From Halosaccharopolyspora lacisalsi (GTDB lineage: Bacteria > Actinomycetota > Actinomycetes > Mycobacteriales > Pseudonocardiaceae): DNA of 64,000 nt. Made by a program: the position numbers and the translations under genes. Of the stretch, positions 1 to 7,161 are shown piece by piece. A model generated the notes under the pieces. It saw only the letters and a list, made by a program, of their open reading frames with translations, had not been told where the DNA came from and did no database searches. Each line of letters opens with the position of its first letter. The stretch's first letter is position 1. The stretch is from the NCBI RefSeq assembly GCF_014137975.1, contig NZ_JACGWZ010000007.1, positions 310,001-374,000 on the forward strand. Reading direction: 5' to 3'.

Positions 1-9
1 CCGCGCACC

Positions 10-756
10 TCAAGCAATTCGGGACCGCAGTAGCGCGAAGGCGCGTTCGTCCCTGTCCTGGCGACTGGGGTCGGAGTCCTGCCGGCATCCGACCGTGACG
101 AGGTCCGCGACCTCCCAGCCAGTCCGCTCGAACAACCGCACCAGGCCCTGCCGGGAGAAGATCCAGTAGTTCGTGTCGTCGTTGTTGGCTTCCGACGGGT
201 CCAGCAGATAGGCGACCGGCTGCTGCTCCAGCCTGCTCCGGTGGTCCGGAGTCACCTGTGCGATCCGGGTGGACACGAAGCACAGCGCACTACGGCGCGC
301 GAGCGTCTCCATCACGTAGAACGGGTTCTTCAGGTGGTACAGCAACCCGAGCATCAACACCGCGTCGTAGTGCTCCGCGGGCAACGAGAACTGCGAGTCG
401 AGATCCACGTCGTGGACCCGGCACTCGGAGTCGAGCTCGTCGACCAACCTGCCCGCACCGGCGAGCTTGTTGAAGTTCGGCTGCGCGTTGTCGATCAGAT
501 CCACTCGGCAGCCCAGTTCGGCCTCCAGGAAGAAGCCGAGGTCACCGTCGGCGGCACCGATGTCGGCGACCCGGCCGCCCGCCACGGAGCCGAACACCGA
601 GCGGTTCGGTTCCGACAACAGGGTGTCCAGGTGCAGCACGCTGGCCATCGTGTCGTAGGGGTACCAGTCGAACCCGGTCGGCGCGATCGCGTCCTTGCGC
701 GCCAGCAGCCACTCCCGGAAGGTCAGCGCCCGCTCCCGCAGGGTGTCGAAGTCCAT
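10..756 (-). CDS. SAM-dependent class I methyltransferase
   Basis: 248-aa protein that probably transfers a methyl group from S-adenosylmethionine to an unidentified substrate in the cytoplasm. It has a Rossmann motif I (VADIGAADGDLGFF, near residue 60) and a motif resembling the CmoB/DUF1698 group (MLGLLYHLKNPF), which suggests a nucleic-acid or small-molecule substrate; this part is inference. I chose the ATG at 756 because a Shine-Dalgarno-like CAGGAAAT lies just upstream; an in-frame start at 789 would add 11 residues without a better site. It is transcribed away from the small membrane protein gene at 883. Family certain, substrate unknown. Confidence 0.8.
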   Translation of the reverse strand: MDFDTLRERALTFREWLLARKDAIAPTGFDWYPYDTMASVLHLDTLLSEPNRSVFGSVAGGRVADIGAADGDLGFFLEAELGCRVDLIDNAQPNFNKLAGAGRLVDELDSECRVHDVDLDSQFSLPAEHYDAVLMLGLLYHLKNPFYVMETLARRSALCFVSTRIAQVTPDHRSRLEQQPVAYLLDPSEANNDDTNYWIFSRQGLVRLFERTGWEVADLVTVGCRQDSDPSRQDRDERAFALLRSRIA

Positions 757-882
757 GGTGATTTCCTGTCTCGGACGCGCGACGGGCACGCGTTCCGGCC
801 GGTGGTGTCGACGAGCCTCGAAGGCGAATCATGCCCGACGCCACATTCCGTGCGATGCCCACCTGTGGCTATCCTGGTGCGC

Positions 883-993
883 GTGGAACTCATACCTTTC
901 TTGCACTGGGGCCTGGTCACCATGGTCGGGGTCGCCGCCGTGGCGACCCTGTGGTTCGCCGGCTACGTGGTCTGGCGCCTCTACAGCGACTGA
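883..993 (+). CDS. Small single-pass membrane protein (36 aa)
   Basis: Short reading frame MELIPFLHWGL... ending in WRLYSD. It contains one hydrophobic segment (about residues 9-30, with LVTMVGVAAVATLWFAGYVV) and a short charged C-terminus, the layout of a single-pass small membrane protein. The start is GTG 883, with an in-frame GTG at 877; no strong ribosome-binding site is visible for either, so the start is tentative. Similar tiny membrane proteins occur widely in actinobacteria, but no function is known to me. It precedes the nitrobindin-like gene by 50 bp and could be co-transcribed with it. Confidence 0.5.
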   Translation: MELIPFLHWGLVTMVGVAAVATLWFAGYVVWRLYSD

Positions 994-1043
994 GTGGCTC
1001 TCCGACGTGGTGTGTGGGCAGGTCAGCGGCCCAGGTAACCTCG

Positions 1044-1703
1044 ATGGCGATGAACGCCACGCCCGACCAACCGACGAATCAGCCCTCTCCGGGAAGCGGT
1101 GACGCGGCGGTACAAGCCGCCGCCGAACGCGCCGAGTACACGCGCAACCGCAACCTCCCCGAGTTCGACGACCTGCCCGGTAGCGGCGACACCGCCAACC
1201 TCAGGCTGGGCCCCGAGATCAACAGCGCTTGCCTGGCGTTGCTGCCGCTGGTCGGTGTGTGGCGCGGCGAGGGCGAGGCCAAGCACCCCTCGATGAGCGA
1301 GAGCTACCGGTTCGTCCAGCAGGTCACCTTCTCCCACGACGGTCGCCCGTTCCTGCACTACGAAAGCCGCGCATGGAAGCTGGACGCCCAGGGCGGCAAC
1401 GTCGTCGAGCCCGCGTTCCGCGAGAGCGGCTGGTGGCGTCCCCAGCCCGACGACACCATCGAGCTGCTGCTCACGCACTCCACCGGAGTCGCGGAGATGT
1501 TCTTCGGCAAGCCGAAGAACCAGACGACGTGGGAGCTGTCCACCGACGCGATCCTGCGCACCCCGACCTCGGAGGACGTGACCGCCGCGAGCAGGCTCTA
1601 CGGCGTCGTCGAGGGCTCGCTGGCCTACGTCGAGGAGCGGGCCACCTCCGAGCACGAGATGCAGCCGCGCCTGTCCGCCAAGCTCGAACGAGTCGTCGGC
1701 TGA
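1044..1703 (+). CDS. FABP-like / nitrobindin-fold protein lacking the heme-ligand histidine
   Basis: 219-aa beta-barrel protein of the THAP4/nitrobindin (UPF0678) family. The N-terminal 40 residues are low complexity; then come the family motif GVWRGEGEA (about residue 75) and the last-strand segment MQPRLSAKLERV. In heme-binding nitrobindins a histidine in this last strand (pattern HL.A.L) coordinates iron; here the aligned position is Arg (QPRL), so heme binding in the usual way is doubtful. Actinobacterial members are known to lack this residue. ATG 1044 is chosen over the in-frame ATG 1050. It faces pabC across a hairpin-rich spacer, the same pairing as Rv0813c/Rv0812 in mycobacteria. Confidence 0.8.
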   Translation: MAMNATPDQPTNQPSPGSGDAAVQAAAERAEYTRNRNLPEFDDLPGSGDTANLRLGPEINSACLALLPLVGVWRGEGEAKHPSMSESYRFVQQVTFSHDGRPFLHYESRAWKLDAQGGNVVEPAFRESGWWRPQPDDTIELLLTHSTGVAEMFFGKPKNQTTWELSTDAILRTPTSEDVTAASRLYGVVEGSLAYVEERATSEHEMQPRLSAKLERVVG

Positions 1704-1817
1704 TTGTGAATCAGTACTGATCCCCTGCTCCACGTCGGGCGAGCGGCGCCGGCGACCTGAACCCTGACTTTCGCCCCGAGCACGCAAGTGGACCGGCCGC
1801 GGGTTCTCGAATGCGCC

Positions 1818-1975
1818 TGCGGCGCGAAGCGCCTCCGTGAGAGGTGGCGGCCGGGTTACGGGCGGGTGCCTCGCGAGGAAAGCCCCGCGGAGACGCTGCG
1901 GCGCGCAGCACCTCCGCGGGGGCGGTGGCCGGGTTACGGGCGGAACCCGCCCGAGGTTCCGCCGCAGGACCCACC
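1818..1975. repeat. Imperfect tandem duplication, period about 79 bp
   Basis: Two diverged copies of a GC-rich unit begin at 1818 and 1897. Shared blocks are TGCGGCGCG.AGC.CCTCCG and a GGTGGC(GG)CCGGGTTACGGGCGG core (1843-1865 and 1924-1943). The unit lies wholly between convergent genes and has no convincing coding potential. It looks like a duplicated intergenic repetitive element of the REP/BIME kind; whether it occurs elsewhere in the genome cannot be told from this window, where I saw no third copy. Confidence 0.6.
1885..1963. terminator. Paired hairpins between convergent genes
   Basis: Hairpin 1 is CCGCGGAG...CTCCGCGG (1885-1892 / 1912-1919) with an inner perfect GCTGCG/CGCAGC. Hairpin 2 is GGCGGAAC...GTTCCGCC (1939-1946 / 1956-1963). 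They sit in the 3' ends of the converging nitrobindin-like and pabC transcripts and could stop transcription both ways. Neither has a U-tract, as is usual for high-GC actinobacteria. Confidence 0.5.
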
Positions 1976-2000
1976 GCACAACCCATTCGCACGATCTTGA

Positions 2001-2849
2001 TCAGTATTGGCTTTCGTAGAGCTTGGTGATCTGCTGGTGCTGCTCGTCGGCTGCCCGGACGTCGACACCGTCGATGGTGTTCACCCGGGTGATCAGCCGG
2101 ACGCTGGAGGCCAACCAGACTCCGTCGGAGTCGAACAACCACTCACCGGGGAAGGTGGCGACCTCGGTCCGCCATCCGGCCTGCTCGGCGGCGCGGAACA
2201 ACGCGCCCTGGGTGGTTCCCGGCAACACCCCCGATTCGGGGGGTGTGGTGTAGAGGGTGTCTCCCCTGGCCAGCACGACGTTGGAGGTCGGCCCCTCCAG
2301 CACCGAGCCGTCGGTCGCGGTGAACACGACCTCGTCGACTCCCCGCTTCTCCGCCTCGCGCATGGCGGCCATGTTCACCGCGTACGACAGCGTCTTGGCC
2401 GACAGCAGCAGCCAGGGAGCCCGCTGCTTCAGGTCCGGCGCGAAGCCACGTTCCAGTGTGACCGCCGAGACTCCCTCGGCACGCTTGCGCAGCATTTCCG
2501 CCGAGATCTGCTGCCCCATGGCGAATCCGGTCTGGCCGCCGTCACCACCGTCGACGCCCCGGGTGCAGACGAGTTTGAGGGCCATCTCGGGGTCGGTGTC
2601 CCACGGCCAGTGATCGATCACCGCCCGCGCGGCGCGTTCGAACCCGGCACGGTCGGGCGGATCCATGTCCATGAGCTGGGCGGAGCGCTCCAGCCGGTCC
2701 AGGTGGGGGCCGAGTTCGCGGGGCTGCCGCTCGACGACCAGGATCGTCTCGAAGATGCCGTCGCCACGCTGCACACCCAGATCGTCGGCGCGCAGCAGCG
2801 GCGCCTGGGCGTCCGCGATGGTCCCGTCCAACAGAGCCAGTACACGCAT
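2001..2849 (-). CDS. pabC: Aminodeoxychorismate lyase (class IV PLP enzyme)
   Basis: 282-aa fold-type IV pyridoxal-phosphate enzyme. The family reaction converts 4-amino-4-deoxychorismate to p-aminobenzoate and pyruvate for folate synthesis, in the cytoplasm. The PLP-binding lysine is K152 in LLLSAKTLSY; the entry motif RGDGIFET (residues 28-35) and the phosphate-binding SNVVLA/GVLPGTTQ segments follow. It could instead be a branched-chain or D-amino-acid transaminase, since these share the fold; the mycobacterial gene next to the nitrobindin homologue is annotated as this lyase. ATG at 2849. Convergent with the nitrobindin-like gene and divergent from the Fur-family gene. Confidence 0.75.
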   Translation of the reverse strand: MRVLALLDGTIADAQAPLLRADDLGVQRGDGIFETILVVERQPRELGPHLDRLERSAQLMDMDPPDRAGFERAARAVIDHWPWDTDPEMALKLVCTRGVDGGDGGQTGFAMGQQISAEMLRKRAEGVSAVTLERGFAPDLKQRAPWLLLSAKTLSYAVNMAAMREAEKRGVDEVVFTATDGSVLEGPTSNVVLARGDTLYTTPPESGVLPGTTQGALFRAAEQAGWRTEVATFPGEWLFDSDGVWLASSVRLITRVNTIDGVDVRAADEQHQQITKLYESQY

Positions 2850-2976
2850 ACTCGCAGCCTAGCCGTGAAACCCCGTGCGGGCTTGCGTAGGTGCTTCTCG
2901 AACCCGTGGACGACCACCACGGGGCCGGCCGTCCTACGATCGGTGGGTCGGCACGAAACGGACACGGGAGTGGGCG

Positions 2977-3417
2977 GTGACGGACCGAGGATCGCTGCGT
3001 AACACGCTGCACCAACGCGGGATGCGGATGACCCCGCAACGGCAGTTGGTGTTGGACGCGGTACGCGAGCTGGAGCACGCGACGCCGGAACAGGTGTGTC
3101 GCCGTGTCCAGCGCGCGACTCCGACGGTCAACATCACCACGGTCTACCGCGCGCTGGACCTGCTGGAGGAGCTGGGGTTGGTGCGCCACACCCACCTGGG
3201 TCACGGTGCGCCCACGTACTCCGTGGAGGAGCACGAACACGTCCACCTCGTCTGCCACCGCTGCGGCGGGATCGACGAGGTGCCGTGCGAGCTGCTCGAC
3301 GGGCTCGCGGAAATACTCGACCGGCAGCACGGGTTCGCCCTCGACGCGACCCATCTCGCGCTCTCCGGCAGCTGCCGCGACTGCCGCGAAGCCACACCCG
3401 AACAGGAGCGGGCATGA
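2977..3417 (+). CDS. Fur-family regulator, Nur-like (nickel-type metal sites)
   Basis: 146-aa metal-dependent repressor. An N-terminal winged helix (ITTVYRALDLLEELGLV, residues 53-69) binds DNA and a C-terminal half dimerises. Visible metal ligands are the structural Zn cysteines C93, C96, C133, C136, a cluster H34/H86/H88/H90, and H71/H73/H126. This spacing matches, within one residue, the M-site and Ni-site histidines described for Streptomyces Nur, so a nickel-responsive regulator is the best reading; a Zur/PerR-like role is the alternative. GTG 2977 is chosen because GGGAG lies 7 nt upstream. Its last codon overlaps the next start (ATGA), so it is translationally coupled to ygfZ. Confidence 0.75.
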   Translation: MTDRGSLRNTLHQRGMRMTPQRQLVLDAVRELEHATPEQVCRRVQRATPTVNITTVYRALDLLEELGLVRHTHLGHGAPTYSVEEHEHVHLVCHRCGGIDEVPCELLDGLAEILDRQHGFALDATHLALSGSCRDCREATPEQERA

Positions 3418-4562
3418 AATCACCTTTGCTGGAACTGCCGGGGGCCGTGCCGCCCCCGGAGGACTCCGCGGACGCGGGTGTACCGCGTCACTTCGGGGAC
3501 CCGTTCTCCGAACAACGCTCGGCGGTCCGCTCCGCGGTGGTCGTGGACCGATCACACCGCGAGGTGATCGCGGTGCCCGGCGAGGAGCGACTGAGCTGGC
3601 TGCACCTGGTGCTGTCGCAGCACATGAACGACTTGGAAGAGGGGTGGGGCACCGAGTCCCTGGTGCTGGACACCCAGGGCCGCGTCGACAGCCACATGCT
3701 CGTCGCCCACCACGACGGCGTCGTCTACCTGGACACCGACGCGGGAGCCATGGCCACCAGCGCCCTGCCCAGCATGGGTGTCGACGGCAGGCAGTCGCTG
3801 ATGGAGTACCTGGAGGCGATGCGCTTCTGGTCCAAGGTCGAGCCCCGCGAGGCCACCGGCGAGTTCGCCGTGTTCACCGTCGTCGGACCGGACGCCGCCA
3901 CCGTGCTGGAGCGGGCCGGGGTCTCGCCCGTGCCCACGCAGCCCTACGAGGTGACCGGCCTGCCCGGTGGCGGGTTCGTGCGCCAGGTGCCGTTCCGGGG
4001 CCTGTTCACGGCGGATCTGCTGGTGCCGCGCGCTTCGATGGTCGAGTGGTGGCAGTCGCTGACCGACAACGGGGCTCGCCCCTCGGGAAGCCAGGCCTTC
4101 GAGGCCCTGCGGGTGGAGGCGCTGCGCCCGCGTGTCGGCTTCGACACGGACGAACGCGCGATCCCGCACGAGCTGGGGTGGATCCACCAGGCCGCTCACG
4201 TGGCCAAGGGGTGCTACCGGGGCCAGGAAACCGTGGCCAAGGTCCACAACGTGGGCAAGCCGCCGCGTCGGATGGTGCTGCTGCATCTGGACGGTTCGGT
4301 CGAGGTCCGTCCCGAATCCGGCGACCCCGTCCACCACGGTGACCGCAAGGTGGGACGCGTGGGCAGCGTGGTGCTGCATCACGAGCTCGGTCCGGTGGCG
4401 CTGGCGTTGCTCAAGCGCAGCGCACCGGTCGACGTCGACCTGATGGCCGGTGACGCCGAGCAGGACCGGGCGGTGGCCGCGGCCGTGGACCCGGACTCGG
4501 TGCCGCCGGACACCGGCGAACCCCCGGGCAAGGTGGCCGCGCAGGGCCTGCGCGGCCGGTGA
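3414..4562 (+). CDS. ygfZ: YgfZ/GcvT-fold protein, folate-dependent Fe-S repair factor
   Basis: 382-aa cytoplasmic protein of the YgfZ/IbaG-independent Fe-S maintenance family, which uses folate and supports assembly or repair of certain Fe-S enzymes. The signature KGCYRGQE (about residue 265) with its conserved cysteine, followed by TVAKVHNVGKPPRR, is intact. The N-terminal domain has the tetrahydrofolate-binding aminomethyltransferase fold. The start ATG overlaps the stop of the Fur-family gene by 4 bp, giving a two-gene operon; joining a metal regulator to an Fe-S factor is consistent with metal-stress control. Length is normal for actinobacteria. Confidence 0.88.
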   Translation: MKSPLLELPGAVPPPEDSADAGVPRHFGDPFSEQRSAVRSAVVVDRSHREVIAVPGEERLSWLHLVLSQHMNDLEEGWGTESLVLDTQGRVDSHMLVAHHDGVVYLDTDAGAMATSALPSMGVDGRQSLMEYLEAMRFWSKVEPREATGEFAVFTVVGPDAATVLERAGVSPVPTQPYEVTGLPGGGFVRQVPFRGLFTADLLVPRASMVEWWQSLTDNGARPSGSQAFEALRVEALRPRVGFDTDERAIPHELGWIHQAAHVAKGCYRGQETVAKVHNVGKPPRRMVLLHLDGSVEVRPESGDPVHHGDRKVGRVGSVVLHHELGPVALALLKRSAPVDVDLMAGDAEQDRAVAAAVDPDSVPPDTGEPPGKVAAQGLRGR

Positions 4563-4590
4563 TCCGGGCGCCTGTGCCAGGATCGCGGGC

Positions 4591-5346
4591 ATGACAGCGC
4601 CGTCTCACACGCCGGTGGGAACGATCATCACGATCGCTCCCACCGGAGCTCACGCCAAGGCCGATGTTCCCCAGCTTCCGGTAAGCACCGAGGAAGTGGC
4701 CGGCGCGGCCGCCGACTGCGAGCGTGTGGGGGCGGCGGTGATCGACCTGGAACCCCGGCACGACACCGCGTTGCCCGATGTTGTGGCCGCCGTGCGCGGC
4801 CGCAGTGGTCTGCTAGTGCGGGTCACGGCCTACGCCCGTTCGGAGACCCTGGAGACCCTGCTCGACGCAGGGGCCGACATCATCACGTGTCCGCTGGAAG
4901 CTCCGGACGACTTCGTGGCCGACCTGCGCGAGGGCGCGGGCATCCGTGGCATCGCGGTGCACTACGAGGTGCGCGACCAAGCCGGATTGGACGCGCTGCG
5001 CAGGCTCGAGCTCGTGGACCCACCGCATGTGGTCCTCGTGCTGGGCGAGAAGCTTCCCGGCACGGTGGCAGGGCTGTCGGAGGTTCTCGCGGAGCTCGAC
5101 GCGGGAACCACCTTCACGACCACGGGGTTGGGGACGACGAGTCTTCCGGTGCTGCTGACCGCGCTCGCCGCGGGCGGGCACGTGCGCGTGGGCATGGCCG
5201 ACACCCTCGACTACGCCGACGGTGTCCCGGTTCGGGACAACACCCAGCTCGCGGCCAGGGCCACCGGGGTCGCCAAGATCGCCCAGCGGGCCCCGGTACC
5301 ACCGGAGGAAGCCCGGTCGACGCTGCTGCCGGAGCCTCCGGCGTGA
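4591..5346 (+). CDS. BKACE-fold (DUF849) protein lacking the zinc ligands
   Basis: 251-aa TIM-barrel protein related to 3-keto-5-aminohexanoate / beta-keto acid cleavage enzymes. Family features are the N-terminal IITIAPTGAH, the TTTGLGTTSLPVLL segment and GGHVRVGMADT near the C-terminus. In active members zinc is held by an HxH pair (typically IHLHVR) and a Glu in GGHVRVGLED; here the equivalents read IDLEPR and GMAD, so all three ligands are gone. It may be catalytically dead or use other chemistry. It starts 28 bp after ygfZ, on the same strand, and is followed by the RsiG-like gene. Confidence 0.7.
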   Translation: MTAPSHTPVGTIITIAPTGAHAKADVPQLPVSTEEVAGAAADCERVGAAVIDLEPRHDTALPDVVAAVRGRSGLLVRVTAYARSETLETLLDAGADIITCPLEAPDDFVADLREGAGIRGIAVHYEVRDQAGLDALRRLELVDPPHVVLVLGEKLPGTVAGLSEVLAELDAGTTFTTTGLGTTSLPVLLTALAAGGHVRVGMADTLDYADGVPVRDNTQLAARATGVAKIAQRAPVPPEEARSTLLPEPPA

Positions 5347-5447
5347 GCTCCGTCGCGAACGCGGAAGGTGGCCTCGTTCGGCGGGAATACGTGCGAAAGG
5401 ACCACGATGCCTTGGCGGAGGCCTCCTCGGTGCCGGAGGATGGAGGC

Positions 5448-6008
5448 GTGATCGAAGTCCGTCCCGGTGGCCGGCGCCGCATCGACAGGGTGCTGTCCCC
5501 GGAATACACCAACGAGATCGAGCATCGCGAGCTGCGGCTGGTGCGGCAGCTGCGGAACGAGGCCGCGCAGGAGGAGACCGATCTTTCCTACCTGCGCAGA
5601 ATGCTGCACGCCCGCATCGACATCGTGCGAGCCGAGCAACGCCGACGCCACGAGGACGGCTCGGCGTCGGTGGTTCACGAGCTCGTGCGCATCCTGTCCG
5701 ACAACGCCGTCGGCCCCGCCACCGGATCGGGCCGGTACCAGACCACCGAGCCCTCGCGTGCCCAGTCGCACCGCAGGCACGAGGAAGCCCTGGTCTCCGA
5801 CGTCGATCTCTCCGACGTGATGTCGTTGTCCGCGGAGAAGCTGGACGAGGCGCTGCGGGCCTACACCTGCGAGGAGGATTCGGTGTCACGGCGACGCCGC
5901 GAGGTGCAGGAGGTGGTGGATCGGCTCAATGCCGAGATCGCACGCCGTTACAGGGAGGGGGCGGCCTCGGTGGACGAGTTGCTGGCCGCGGAGCAGGACG
6001 AGCAGTGA
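5448..6008 (+). CDS. RsiG-type anti-sigma factor (c-di-GMP responsive, WhiG partner)
   Basis: 186-aa helical, charged protein of the family once called aerial mycelium formation protein. In Streptomyces, RsiG bound to c-di-GMP holds sigma WhiG inactive and so controls sporulation. The published signature E(x3)S(x2)R(x3)Q(x3)D appears twice: complete at E143-S147-R150-Q154-D158, and with Q replaced by His at E43-S47-R50-H54-D58. GTG 5448 has GGAGGA 8 nt upstream and gives the typical beginning IEVRPGGRRRIDRVL; an upstream in-frame GTG at 5343, overlapping the previous stop, would add 35 poorly conserved residues. No whiG gene is in the window. The stop overlaps the asparaginase start. Confidence 0.75.
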   Translation: MIEVRPGGRRRIDRVLSPEYTNEIEHRELRLVRQLRNEAAQEETDLSYLRRMLHARIDIVRAEQRRRHEDGSASVVHELVRILSDNAVGPATGSGRYQTTEPSRAQSHRRHEEALVSDVDLSDVMSLSAEKLDEALRAYTCEEDSVSRRRREVQEVVDRLNAEIARRYREGAASVDELLAAEQDEQ

Positions 6009-6964
6009 CCGCGGCGATCCCCCTCGTCGAGATCGTCCGGGGTGGTGTCCGTGAGGGTGTGCACCACGGCTCGGTGGTCGTGACCGCCCCCGACGGATCG
6101 GTGCTGCGGGCGGTCGGCGACGTCGACTCCGCCACGTACCCACGTTCGTCCAACAAGCCCGCGCAGGCGACGGGAATGCTGCGCGCCGGGCTGGAGCTGC
6201 CGGAGCAGGCCGATCTGGCCCTGGCTGCCTCCTCGCACAGTGGTGAATCCGCCCACATCGCGCGAGTGCGGGAGCTGCTGCGTCGGAACGGGCTGAGCGA
6301 GGGCGCGCTGCGGTGTCCGCGGGACTGGCCGTTGAACGAGGCGGCCAGGGACGAGCGGGCCGAGCAGGGTTTCGGCAGGCAACGCATCGCGATGAACTGT
6401 TCGGGAAAGCACTCGGCGATGCTCGCCACCTGCGTGCAACGTGGCTGGAGCTTGGACGACTACCTGGACCCGAAGCACCCGTTGCAGGTCGAGCTGCACG
6501 CGACCGTGACCGAGCTCGCCGCCGAGCCGATCGCGGCCACGAGCGTCGACGGGTGCGGGGCTCCGCTGTTCGCGATCTCACTCACCGGGCTCGCCCGGAT
6601 GTTCTCCCACCACGTCACCGCCGCGCCCGGCCTTCCGCGGCGGCGGGTGGCCGATGCGATGCGTGCCCACCCGTGGCTGGTGTCGGGGTCCGGACGCGCC
6701 GACTCGAAGCTGATGAGCGCGGTTCCGGGATTGTTGTCCAAGGAGGGGGTCGAGGGCGTGCTGGCGCTCGCGCTGCCCGACGGGCACGGCATCGCGATCA
6801 AGATCGAGGACGGTGCCGCGCGCGCACGCCTGCCCGTGGCGGTCGCGACACTGCGCACCCTGGGGATCGACGTCGGAGAGCTCGAAGCACTGGCCGAGGA
6901 GCCCCTGTTCGGCGGTGGCGAGCGGGTGGGCGCCGTGCGCCCGATCCCCGGCGCCCTCGACTGA
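6005..6964 (+). CDS. Asparaginase, Rhizobium-type (PF06089 family)
   Basis: 319-aa cytoplasmic enzyme, predicted to hydrolyse L-asparagine to aspartate and ammonia. It belongs to the class of Rhizobium etli inducible asparaginase rather than the AnsA/AnsB class. S48 and K51 (RSSNK) fit the catalytic SxxK pair of that class; SSHSGE (76-81), NCSGKHSAML and VDGCGAP supply the second serine and the zinc-site cysteines. GTG start overlaps the stop of the RsiG-like gene (GTGA), so the two are coupled. The gene ends before a long perfect inverted repeat. Confidence 0.82.
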   Translation: MTAAIPLVEIVRGGVREGVHHGSVVVTAPDGSVLRAVGDVDSATYPRSSNKPAQATGMLRAGLELPEQADLALAASSHSGESAHIARVRELLRRNGLSEGALRCPRDWPLNEAARDERAEQGFGRQRIAMNCSGKHSAMLATCVQRGWSLDDYLDPKHPLQVELHATVTELAAEPIAATSVDGCGAPLFAISLTGLARMFSHHVTAAPGLPRRRVADAMRAHPWLVSGSGRADSKLMSAVPGLLSKEGVEGVLALALPDGHGIAIKIEDGAARARLPVAVATLRTLGIDVGELEALAEEPLFGGGERVGAVRPIPGALD

Positions 6965-7045
6965 CTTCGCGGCTGCGCGGGTGGCGAGAGCGCACGGAGA
7001 ACCGCCCACCCAGCTGCACCTGCCGTCAGGCACGCGGTGGTGCGG

Positions 7046-7080
7046 TTTTCCCTAAAGTTGTGGCACAACTTTAGGGAAAA
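7046..7080. repeat. Perfect 16-bp AT-rich inverted repeat, 3-nt loop
   Basis: Arms TTTTCCCTAAAGTTGT (7046-7061) and its exact complement (7065-7080) flank GGC. It lies between the converging asparaginase and 7162-8055 genes, where a bidirectional terminator would be expected. However the base of the stem is T-rich on the left and A-rich on the right, so an RNA from either strand ends in A rather than U after the stem, the reverse of an intrinsic terminator. Its low GC content stands out strongly against the flanks. Confidence 0.85.
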
Positions 7081-7161
7081 TCGTCAAACCCCGCGGCACG
7101 GCCCCAGTCCGGGCTCCCCCACGGGAACCGCCGCACAAGCCGTTCCGCGGCCCCTGAGAGC

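Noticed and set aside
7046-7080. Transposon end or attachment site
   Set aside because: No transposase or integrase and no second copy or target duplication in the window.
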